7,089 nucleotides of DNA. Source: Pseudomonadales bacterium. GTDB lineage: Bacteria; Pseudomonadota; Gammaproteobacteria; Pseudomonadales; DC-out160. The DNA lies in the NCBI GenBank assembly GCA_016765265.1, contig JAESQG010000390.1, forward strand, positions 1 through 7,089, written 5' to 3'. Positions 1-5,559 of this stretch are shown here, piece by piece. Position 1 is the stretch's first letter, and each line of letters starts with the position of its first letter. The notes beneath the pieces were generated by a model. The model was not told the DNA's origin, searched no databases, and saw nothing but the letters and a program-made list of their open reading frames with translations. Made by a program: the position numbers and the translations under genes.

Positions 1-2538
1 ATCGAACTTATCAAGTTTAATCTGTTCGATAACTATACCTACGAGAGTTATGTCAAAGGCCGAGGCGATAACCCAGGGTCCACCCTCAGTCGTTGGCCGG
101 AAATGCGACTTGATCCCGATCATCCGGCGTATAAGAAAGTAGGTGGAAGTGGCTCGCAACAATGCACCGGTGAACTGATACGTCATCGTACATTGACCGG
201 TATTTGTAACGATATCTTGAATCCCAAGATGGGTTCAACAGGCACTCTTTTCTCCCGCAATGTCCAGTTTGAAGAGACCTTCCCCAGACTGCAAAAAACA
301 GATTTCGCCATCGCGCGCCACAGTGATTCCGAGAACGGCATCCGGCTAGCCTTGTTAAAGCCCGACCCACAACTAATCAGTCGAGAGCTATTCACCCGGA
401 CACAAAAAACGCCAGAGACTTGCAACCAAGGCAAAGGCGCCGTTGACGTAGATAAGTCAGCATGTGACTACCAGAAGGCCCCATTCTTTAATGTGTTGGG
501 TGCATTCTGGATTCAATTTATGACCCATGACTGGTTTTCACACCTGCAGGAAGGCAGCAGCAAATCCGGTTTAGTGGAAGTGGGTTGCGAGTCGGCGGCA
601 CGATCCTTAGGGTGTCGGCCTGGAGATCGCCGCGAAGCAATTCTTGTGGCGGATGAGGGTGAACCGGAATCCTTTCTCCACGAAGGCAAAAGCTTTCTAA
701 AAAGAGCCTATAAAACTACGGAAAATACCGTCACTGCCTGGTGGGATGCCTCTCAAATATACGGTTATGATGAAATCTCCAGTACGCGAGTATTACGTGA
801 CAGCAGCGACCCAGCGAAATTAGCCCAGCCTAAGGGCTACCTCCCCTTGCCTTCAGACTGCGAACCGCAATGTGCCATACAGCCTCAGTGGCAGGGTCAG
901 GAGATAGCTGCATTTGCCGACAACTGGAATATAGGGCTGAGTTTTTACCACAATCTATTTGTGCGTGAGCATAATAAGTTTGTCGATGAGTTTCGCCGTT
1001 TACAACGTGATACTCCCCGTCTTGACTCAGGGCTACGCCATCCCCACGACCCAAAGCAAATCATCGCCTATGGCGAAGTGACAGATGACGATATTTATCA
1101 AGTTGCCCGGATGGTGGTAGCCGCAGAGATTGCCAAGATACACACCATTGAATGGACGACACAATTACTGTATGGGGAGCCATCATACAAGGCCATGAAC
1201 GCCAACTGGTTTGGTTTGTTTAGTGCCGAAGAAAACGATGTCTCGATGGTGCTGCGTAAAATATTTAATCGCAACGAGATTTTCTTGAGTCGCGTCTCCG
1301 GCCGACTTGCAAAAATGTTTGGCAGTGAGCGTCAAAGTGGTGGGCACAAAACCAACGCGTTGTATTCAGTTCTTTCATCAGGTGCCGGTATATTCGGTCT
1401 AAACAATAAAAGGGAAGAAGGCATGTTATGGTGGAAACATGACGCTTGGGACCTTGCTAACCCAGAAGATGTGAACGGTGGCGTTAACCACTTTGGTTCT
1501 CCCTTTGATTTTCCAGAAGAATTTACCACCGTTTACCGTTTACACCCTTTGCTGCCTGATTTGATCGAGTTTCGTGACTACAAGAATCCTAATAATGTGC
1601 AGCTCAAGATACCTGTTATCAATGCCGTGCGTGGAAAAACCACCGAACAAATGCGTACACGCGGTTTAGAAAACTGGGGGCTAAGCATGGGTCGACAAAG
1701 ACTGGGGTTGCTGCAACTACAAAATCACCCCATGTTCCTACAAAACTTAGAAATGCCTCATCTGAATTCCCCTAGTGGAAAACTGGATATAGTCGCCCTG
1801 GATATCATCCGTGATCGCGAACGCGGGGTGCCTCGCTTCAATGAATTTCGCCGCCAGATTGGGCTTACATCATTGCGGAGTTTCGATGACTTTATCGATC
1901 AACGACTACCGCTAGACTCCTCTGCCCGACAATCACAGCAAGAGGTAGTAAACAAATTGCGCAAAATATACGGCACACACCCGTGTGACATCAGCAAGAT
2001 TATTACTCGGGTGCAGAAAAATAAAGACGGTGATTTTATTAACGATTGCCTAGGCCATAAACATGGCAGTCGAGTGGATAATATTGAAGACGTCGATATG
2101 GTAGTTGGCTGGTTAGCCGAGTATACCCGCCCTCATGGTTTTGCTATTTCTGAAACTCAGTTTCATATCTTTATCATCAATGCCTCAAGAAGACTGTTCA
2201 GCGATCGCTTTTTTACCTCTAGCTTCCGGCCTGAATTTTATTCCCATGCGGGTTATAACTGGGTGATGAATAATGGAACCTTAGCTGACTGCCCCTATAC
2301 ACTAGTAAAAGCGAAAGATGGAAACAAGGTCTGCAATGAGCCGGAGAAGTCGAACGGACATAAAGTCCGAGTGTCACCCATGAAGAGACTAATGATGCGA
2401 AATATACCTGAACTTAAGGATGAATTAATGCATGTGGTTAACGTGTTTGACCCTTGGGCCAGAGAACGAGGGGAATACTATTCGCTGGATTGGAAAGCGC
2501 GAGCCGATGCCAGTTCTGACCCGGCGTTTAATCGCTAG
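1..2538 (+). CDS. Alpha-dioxygenase-like haem peroxidase (fatty-acid oxygenase), 5'-partial
   Basis: The frame is open from base 1, so the ATG at 103 is internal and the true start is off-window; 845 residues are visible (numbered here from base 1). The family is the animal haem peroxidase/cyclooxygenase superfamily, alpha-dioxygenase branch. Those enzymes add O2 at C-alpha of fatty acids to give 2-hydroperoxy acids. Seen: distal haem His176 in FMTHDW; WWDASQIYG near 245; HTIEWT with His381 and Thr386; Tyr512 three residues before proximal His515 in VYRLHPLLPD; RDRERGVPRFNEFRR near 605; and ISETQFHIF followed by ASRRL with Arg730/Arg731. These match the tyrosyl-radical Tyr, both haem His and the carboxylate-binding His/Thr/Arg of plant enzymes. 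It is larger than plant enzymes (about 620-640 aa), with extra sequence between every pair of catalytic landmarks. Twelve Cys in six close pairs suggest an exported protein. Another peroxidase activity is possible; the subfamily call rests on motifs. Confidence 0.88.
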   Translation: MELIKFNLFDNYTYESYVKGRGDNPGSTLSRWPEMRLDPDHPAYKKVGGSGSQQCTGELIRHRTLTGICNDILNPKMGSTGTLFSRNVQFEETFPRLQKTDFAIARHSDSENGIRLALLKPDPQLISRELFTRTQKTPETCNQGKGAVDVDKSACDYQKAPFFNVLGAFWIQFMTHDWFSHLQEGSSKSGLVEVGCESAARSLGCRPGDRREAILVADEGEPESFLHEGKSFLKRAYKTTENTVTAWWDASQIYGYDEISSTRVLRDSSDPAKLAQPKGYLPLPSDCEPQCAIQPQWQGQEIAAFADNWNIGLSFYHNLFVREHNKFVDEFRRLQRDTPRLDSGLRHPHDPKQIIAYGEVTDDDIYQVARMVVAAEIAKIHTIEWTTQLLYGEPSYKAMNANWFGLFSAEENDVSMVLRKIFNRNEIFLSRVSGRLAKMFGSERQSGGHKTNALYSVLSSGAGIFGLNNKREEGMLWWKHDAWDLANPEDVNGGVNHFGSPFDFPEEFTTVYRLHPLLPDLIEFRDYKNPNNVQLKIPVINAVRGKTTEQMRTRGLENWGLSMGRQRLGLLQLQNHPMFLQNLEMPHLNSPSGKLDIVALDIIRDRERGVPRFNEFRRQIGLTSLRSFDDFIDQRLPLDSSARQSQQEVVNKLRKIYGTHPCDISKIITRVQKNKDGDFINDCLGHKHGSRVDNIEDVDMVVGWLAEYTRPHGFAISETQFHIFIINASRRLFSDRFFTSSFRPEFYSHAGYNWVMNNGTLADCPYTLVKAKDGNKVCNEPEKSNGHKVRVSPMKRLMMRNIPELKDELMHVVNVFDPWARERGEYYSLDWKARADASSDPAFNR

Positions 2539-2552
2539 TATCTATTCCAAAA

Positions 2553-2572
2553 CCAATCCAGTTAAGGATTGG
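2553..2572 (-). terminator. Small hairpin at convergent gene ends
   Basis: A perfect 7-bp inverted repeat, CCAATCC and GGATTGG, flanks a 6-base loop in the 23-bp gap and the last codons of the minus-strand lipoprotein gene. That gene's TAA stop (2562-2564) lies in the loop. On the minus strand the stem is followed by TTTT, as in a short intrinsic terminator. On the plus strand no T-run follows, so any effect on the dioxygenase transcript would be weaker. The stem is short, so the call is tentative. Confidence 0.4.
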
Positions 2573-3566
2573 CATTGCAAGGGATTAGTGTTGCATCTGG
2601 ATCAATGTAGACTTCAGTTATTTGTTGGTAATCATTTGGGCCGATAAAAGCATACACTATATCAATTTCATCCGGTGCACAGTTAGTGTTAGAGCAGCTA
2701 ATCGTGTAGGTGCCGCTCGCAATAACCAATGCATTTAGGTCAGGATCATAACGAGCTAAGAAATCTCCATCCGCTAAAGCTGTGTAGTCACCGGAAATGT
2801 ATAATGTACTATTGCTTCGGATATATTCTTCGCTGGATGAGATATAAGCTTGTGTTAAGTTATTAAATTTCACTTTGGCATGGGACTCTACCTCCGCAAA
2901 GGATTCCAGCGTTGGCGCTAGTTCCGGATCGCCATCTACAGTAATTCCACCGTAAGAATATCCATCGAACTGTAACAGAGCAGTGAGCTCTGCTTCCGAA
3001 TCAAAAAGGCCTGTAATTATCGGAGCGGTATAAGTGAAACGTATTTTTCCTCCGAAACCATCATCAATAGCATACCAGAGTCCCGCGCTTGTTTCGCCTA
3101 CGGCTTCGATCTCACTCTGAATATGTAAAAAGTATTCATCCCATGCTGTTATCACTTCCGCATTAGTAAAACTATCAAGTGGCGCTCCATCAGGAACGGT
3201 ATAAGTCGAAGTAAAACTATACTCTATACCAGCAGTGACAATGAGTACCTTTACTTGAAGGTTTTGATTAATAGGTATAGGAATAGATGTATCGAAAAGA
3301 TCGCAACTCGTCGTTGGCTCAGTACCGTCAGTGGTCACGTAAACTTCAGTAGTGGTAGGGGGGACGATTAAGTTAACGCTACTGTTAGCGCTAGGAAGGT
3401 TGCCCTGAGGAGGATCGAAAGAAAGAGTGGGAGTAACAATAGGTTCACAGGACGTAGTCAACAACGCTATACTACCGATTAGAAGTATCTGCCTTGCTGC
3501 TGATTTACGGAAAATTTGAAATCCTAAATTACAAATAGTAGGTGCTGCAAAGTTTCGAAATTTCAT
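2562..3566 (-). CDS. Outer-membrane lipoprotein with chitobiase/hexosaminidase C-terminal-type (CHB_HEX_C) domain
   Basis: 334 aa. The start is ATG at 3566, with AGGAA (3573-3577) 6 bases upstream; there is no other in-frame ATG. The N-terminus has basic residues (K21, R25), a hydrophobic stretch (27-37) and a lipobox LTTSC, so Cys40 should be lipidated. Glu41 at +2 is not the Asp inner-membrane retention signal, which favours the outer membrane. Residues 48-124 run FDPP..G, then VYVTTDGTEPTTS, then STYTV. This is the pattern of the CHB_HEX_C / Fn3-associated beta-sandwich that accompanies glycoside hydrolases and other surface proteins. Residues 125-334 are not recognised: acidic, rich in Thr/Ser/Tyr, with CSNTNC near 296-301 and a Cys near the C-terminus. 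No glycosidase catalytic domain is present, so a binding or structural role is inferred only. The gene converges on the dioxygenase gene and is divergent from the spondin pair. Confidence 0.8.
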   Translation of the reverse strand: MKFRNFAAPTICNLGFQIFRKSAARQILLIGSIALLTTSCEPIVTPTLSFDPPQGNLPSANSSVNLIVPPTTTEVYVTTDGTEPTTSCDLFDTSIPIPINQNLQVKVLIVTAGIEYSFTSTYTVPDGAPLDSFTNAEVITAWDEYFLHIQSEIEAVGETSAGLWYAIDDGFGGKIRFTYTAPIITGLFDSEAELTALLQFDGYSYGGITVDGDPELAPTLESFAEVESHAKVKFNNLTQAYISSSEEYIRSNSTLYISGDYTALADGDFLARYDPDLNALVIASGTYTISCSNTNCAPDEIDIVYAFIGPNDYQQITEVYIDPDATLIPCNANP

Positions 3567-3593
3567 TATTTATTCCTATTATTTTTATTATTT

Positions 3594-3764
3594 TTAGACG
3601 AAGTTAGAGCGACAGGTATACCCCTCCGGATCTATAAAACACCCCTTTCCTCTTTCTTCATCGTCTAATGTTAACATATTTAACTTCGCAACATTAACCC
3701 AATTCCATCGAGTCGTAACGAGTAGTGGTATATCCCCTAGGTTTTGCATTACAACTATTTTCAT
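3594..3764 (-). CDS. Possible small ORF upstream of the lipoprotein gene, 56 aa
   Basis: An ATG at 3764 opens 56 codons ending in TAA at 3594-3596, 27 bases before the lipoprotein ATG and on the same strand. The product begins MKIVVMQNLGD and ends IDPEGYTCRSNFV; it has a WNW motif and an acidic patch LDDEE, with no signal peptide. Two in-frame TAG codons lie just upstream of the ATG, so it does not extend. No good ribosome binding site precedes it, and I recognise no family. An open frame of this length can arise by chance in moderate-G+C DNA. It may be a small gene, a remnant of a larger one, or noise. Confidence 0.22.
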   Translation of the reverse strand: MKIVVMQNLGDIPLLVTTRWNWVNVAKLNMLTLDDEERGKGCFIDPEGYTCRSNFV

Positions 3765-3790
3765 ATTCTACTAGCCTGATACATGAATCA

Positions 3791-3802
3791 TTTTAGCTAA
3801 AA
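3791..3802. repeat. Perfect 12-bp palindrome TTTTAGCTAAAA
   Basis: A self-complementary 12-mer in the divergent intergenic region, about 195 bases upstream of the first spondin start. It could be an operator half-site pair for a dimeric regulator, but AT-rich palindromes of this length also occur by chance. No known regulator consensus is matched with confidence. Confidence 0.35.
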
Positions 3803-3869
3803 CACCACGAACATGTCAGTAATGCCACCAACAAAAAATCTAGAGTGTATTAGAAGCAGTAAGTTAACT

Positions 3870-3895
3870 TCGTGACAAAATCGTGACAAAATCGT
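3870..3895 (-). promoter_or_regulatory. 11-bp tandem direct repeat, Pho-box-like operator
   Basis: Two exact copies of TCGTGACAAAA (3870-3880, 3881-3891) are followed by a partial third (TCGT, 3892-3895). On the minus strand this reads TTGTCAC-GATT-TTGTCAC. PhoB of enteric bacteria binds direct repeats with an 11-bp period made of a 7-mer like CTGTCAT plus a 4-bp AT-rich spacer, and this site has that layout and the core TGTCA twice. Other OmpR/PhoB-class response regulators also bind repeats one helical turn apart, so the identity is uncertain. It lies about 105 bases before the first spondin ATG and about 305 before the lipoprotein ATG. Its orientation points to the lipoprotein, its distance to the spondin pair. 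It directly abuts the palindrome AAGTTAACTT. Confidence 0.45.
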
Positions 3896-3908
3896 AATAA
3901 CTTAGTGA

Positions 3909-3936
3909 TTAATTTGGGATGTCCTCAATTCATAAT
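3909..3936 (+). promoter_or_regulatory. Candidate promoter of the spondin operon
   Basis: CATAAT at 3931-3936 matches five of six bases of the sigma-70 -10 consensus. The only -35 at usable spacing is TTAATT (3909-3914, 16 bp), which is poor. A weak -35 would fit activator dependence, with the 11-bp repeats upstream as the binding site, although those lie about 40 bp from the -10, farther than in classical Pho promoters. The implied 5' leader is roughly 55 bases. Confidence 0.28.
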
Positions 3937-3984
3937 AAGGTCTGTTTAGCAATGAATGACATTAATTACAAAATCAGTCAAAAA

Positions 3985-3990
3985 AAGGAT
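3985..3990 (+). promoter_or_regulatory. Ribosome binding site fixing the first spondin start
   Basis: AAGGAT lies 7 bases before the ATG at 3998. It decides between this ATG and the in-frame ATG at 3956. The 3998 start puts a canonical signal peptide exactly at the N-terminus, whereas 3956 would add 14 residues of charged extension. Confidence 0.75.
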
Positions 3991-3997
3991 ACCCATA

Positions 3998-4699
3998 ATG
4001 AAGGCCAAACTACTTCTTAGTGCAACCCTATTAGGCCTAAGTGCCACTAACGCTAGCGCTCAGGAATTGACAATATCAGTGACCAACTTAACACAGGGAA
4101 TTCATTTTACGCCCATTATCATCGCATCTCATGATAACAACACAACAATATTTGAATTAGCCACAACGGCTAGCACTGAACTGACAGCCCTCGCTGAAGG
4201 CGGTGATATCTCCGGTGTCAGTACAATGCTTACTGCAGCAGGTGCAGATGTTGTTGAAAACCCTGCAACCGGTTTATTAGCCGCGGCCGCTACCACTGAA
4301 ACCAGTTTATCTACCAGCGCCGCTAATGGTTACCTTTCCCTCGCCGCGATGATGCTACCAACAAACGACGGTTTTGTTGGATTGAATAGTTGGGAAATCC
4401 CAACGGATGCAGGCACATATACCCTATGGCTCAACGCTTATGATGCGGGGACGGAAGCTAACGATGAGTTAGTGGTTGCTGATTCGGGTGCTCCAGGTGT
4501 TCAAGGCATTCCCGCCGCTCCGGCTGAAAACTCAGGTACGAATGGCACTGGCTTAAGCGATGCGCAGTCCAACGGTAGTGTACATGTACACCGAGGCACT
4601 TTAGGCGATGATGAGTTGACTGGAGGCGCAAGCGATCTTGATAACACTGTACATCGTTGGTTAAATCCTGTGGCCAAAGTAACAATCACAATTCAATAA
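3998..4699 (+). CDS. Secreted spondin_N-domain protein (first of tandem pair)
   Basis: 233 aa from the ATG at 3998. There is a Sec signal peptide (K2/K4, hydrophobic 5-16) with predicted cleavage after ASA at 21, leaving a mature domain of about 212 residues starting QELTISVTNLT. The spondin_N (FS) family call rests on two motifs. MLPTNDGFVG (119-128) corresponds to PSPDWFVG, and YDAGTE (148-153) to YPWDAGTD, of F-spondin and mindin. In animals this domain is a C2-like calcium-binding fold in matrix adhesion proteins. Bacterial members are common in marine proteobacteria, with no settled function known to me. The C-terminal part (VHVHRG...WLNPVAKVTITI) is shared in pattern with the downstream paralogue. 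It has no transmembrane anchor or lipobox, so it should be periplasmic or exported. It is followed after 11 bp by the second spondin gene, almost certainly in one transcript. Confidence 0.87.
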   Translation: MKAKLLLSATLLGLSATNASAQELTISVTNLTQGIHFTPIIIASHDNNTTIFELATTASTELTALAEGGDISGVSTMLTAAGADVVENPATGLLAAAATTETSLSTSAANGYLSLAAMMLPTNDGFVGLNSWEIPTDAGTYTLWLNAYDAGTEANDELVVADSGAPGVQGIPAAPAENSGTNGTGLSDAQSNGSVHVHRGTLGDDELTGGASDLDNTVHRWLNPVAKVTITIQ

Positions 4700-4705
4700 G
4701 GGGAG
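4698..4705 (+). promoter_or_regulatory. Strong ribosome binding site overlapping the upstream stop codon
   Basis: AAGGGGAG begins within the TAA stop of the first spondin gene (4697-4699) and ends 5 bases before the ATG at 4711. It chooses this ATG over the in-frame ATG at 4657 inside the upstream gene, and it suggests translational coupling of the pair. Confidence 0.72.
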
Positions 4706-4710
4706 TCACT

Positions 4711-5418
4711 ATGTTGAATACCAAGCAGCTTAAGCTCTCAAAATTAATCGTACCATTGAGTGTCATCACTCTTTCAGCTTGTGGTGGTTCAGATGATAAC
4801 CCATCTTCTGAAATTGACGAGTCACCCGCTATGTATACTATTACCGTCACCAATTTAACTAATGCCCAACCCTTATCACCCATTGTCGCATTGCTACATT
4901 CCACCGGTGAAATATGGCAAGTTGGACAACCCGCTTCAGCATTGTTGGAAAACCTAGCCGAATCCGGTGATAACTCAGGGTTTTTAACTGCTGATTTCGT
5001 CACGGTTAGCGCCAGTAGCGATGGTATATTGGCACCGGGGATGGAAGCAGAGCTGATGCTATCTACAAGCGATGAAAATGCCACACAATTTTCTCTTGCT
5101 ACAATGCTGGTCAATACCAACGATGCTTTCTCTGGCCTAAGTAAAATTGACCTAACTGAACTGAGTGTCGATGACAGTATGGACTTTACGGTATCGGTAT
5201 ACGATGCAGGCACAGAATCTAATTCAGAAGCGGCTGGTACTATTCCTGGACCTGCTGATGGCGGCGAAGGTTTTAATGAAGCTCGTGACGATACCGATTT
5301 TGTCAGTTATCACCCAGGTGTCGTTAGCATGGATGATGGGCTCACCACTTCAGTATTAAATAATCAGCATAAGTTTGATAACCCTGCGATGTCAGTCAAG
5401 ATTGTGAGAACGCAGTAA
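4711..5418 (+). CDS. Spondin_N-domain lipoprotein (second of tandem pair)
   Basis: 235 aa from the ATG at 4711. There is a lipoprotein signal peptide with lipobox LSAC, so Cys24 should be lipidated. It is followed by an acidic, flexible linker (GGSDDNPSSEIDESP), and Gly at +2 predicts the outer membrane. The domain from about 41 starts YTITVTNLTNAQPLSPIVALLH. It has MLVNTNDAFSG (132-142) and YDAGTESNSE (from 164), aligning end to end with the first spondin protein, whose motif is YDAGTEANDE. The two are therefore paralogues from duplication, one soluble and one membrane-anchored. This suggests a surface-bound and a released form of the same binding module, possibly interacting; that is inference. 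Asp/Glu and Ser/Thr are abundant, consistent with calcium binding and an extracytoplasmic location. The gene is last in its unit, followed by a hairpin at 5444. Confidence 0.87.
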   Translation: MLNTKQLKLSKLIVPLSVITLSACGGSDDNPSSEIDESPAMYTITVTNLTNAQPLSPIVALLHSTGEIWQVGQPASALLENLAESGDNSGFLTADFVTVSASSDGILAPGMEAELMLSTSDENATQFSLATMLVNTNDAFSGLSKIDLTELSVDDSMDFTVSVYDAGTESNSEAAGTIPGPADGGEGFNEARDDTDFVSYHPGVVSMDDGLTTSVLNNQHKFDNPAMSVKIVRTQ

Positions 5419-5443
5419 GTTATGACAAACATTTTATCTTAGT

Positions 5444-5494
5444 AAATCCCCCTTCTAATTTCACCCCACACTTTGAAATTAGGAGGGGTGATTT
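5444..5494. terminator. Long hairpin between convergent genes, probable bidirectional terminator
   Basis: The main arms are 5449-5463 and 5474-5488, which pair over 15 bp with one T-G wobble around a 10-base loop. The stem extends outward by AAATC/GATTT (5444-5448 with 5490-5494) past a single bulged T at 5489. It sits 25 bp after the spondin lipoprotein stop and 65 bp beyond the stop of the opposing GST-like gene. The flanking AAA/TTT gives a short U-run in either direction. Hairpins with AAATCCCCCT-type ends also occur as dispersed palindromic repeats in many proteobacterial genomes, so this may be a repeat copy serving as a terminator. Confidence 0.6.
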
Positions 5495-5519
5495 GCCCCA
5501 AGCTGAGATAATTTATTTT

Positions 5520-5536
5520 CCGAACAAAGGATTCGG
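5520..5536. repeat. Short inverted repeat CCGAA/TTCGG
   Basis: A 5-bp stem with a 7-base loop between the long hairpin and the GST-like stop codon. No T-run follows on the minus strand, so it is a poor terminator. It is recorded only because it lies where the GST-like transcript should end. Confidence 0.2.
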
Positions 5537-5559
5537 CGCAACATTAAAGATTTGATTGG

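Larger units (their letters stand above)
3567..3997. other. 431-bp divergent intergenic region (lipoprotein / spondin operon)
   Basis: This is the only gap over 300 bp. It is AT-rich next to the lipoprotein gene (3567-3598). It carries the doubtful 56-codon minus-strand ORF and three perfect palindromes: ATGTTAACAT (3668-3677), TTTTAGCTAAAA (3791-3802) and AAGTTAACTT (3861-3870). The 8-mer TAACTTCG occurs at 3681-3688 and 3865-3872, and inverted at 3599-3606. An 11-bp direct repeat (3870-3895) and a candidate -10 (3931-3936) precede the spondin genes. Promoters for both divergent units must lie here unless transcripts read in from elsewhere. No tRNA or recognisable riboswitch was seen. Confidence 0.6.

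Noticed and set aside
61..69. RGD tripeptide near the visible N-terminus of the dioxygenase, recalling the cell-adhesive motif of invertebrate peroxinectins
   Set aside because: A three-residue match in an 845-residue protein is expected by chance, and the motif set points to alpha-dioxygenase, not peroxinectin.
103..105. ATG at 103 as the start of the dioxygenase
   Set aside because: The frame is open to base 1 with protein-like sequence (NLFDNYTYESY), and no ribosome binding site precedes 103.
3956..3958. ATG at 3956 as the start of the first spondin protein
   Set aside because: No good ribosome binding site, and it would place 14 residues before a perfect signal peptide that has its own AAGGAT.
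4458..5213. Long minus-strand open frames antisense to the spondin genes (4458-4689, 4686-5213)
   Set aside because: They are shadows of strongly supported plus-strand genes, with no family motifs or ribosome binding sites.
3687..5547. Shared 11-mer CGCAACATTAA at 3687-3697 and 5537-5547, considered as attachment-site or element ends
   Set aside because: No recombinase, no flanking duplication and no longer homology around the copies; probably coincidence.
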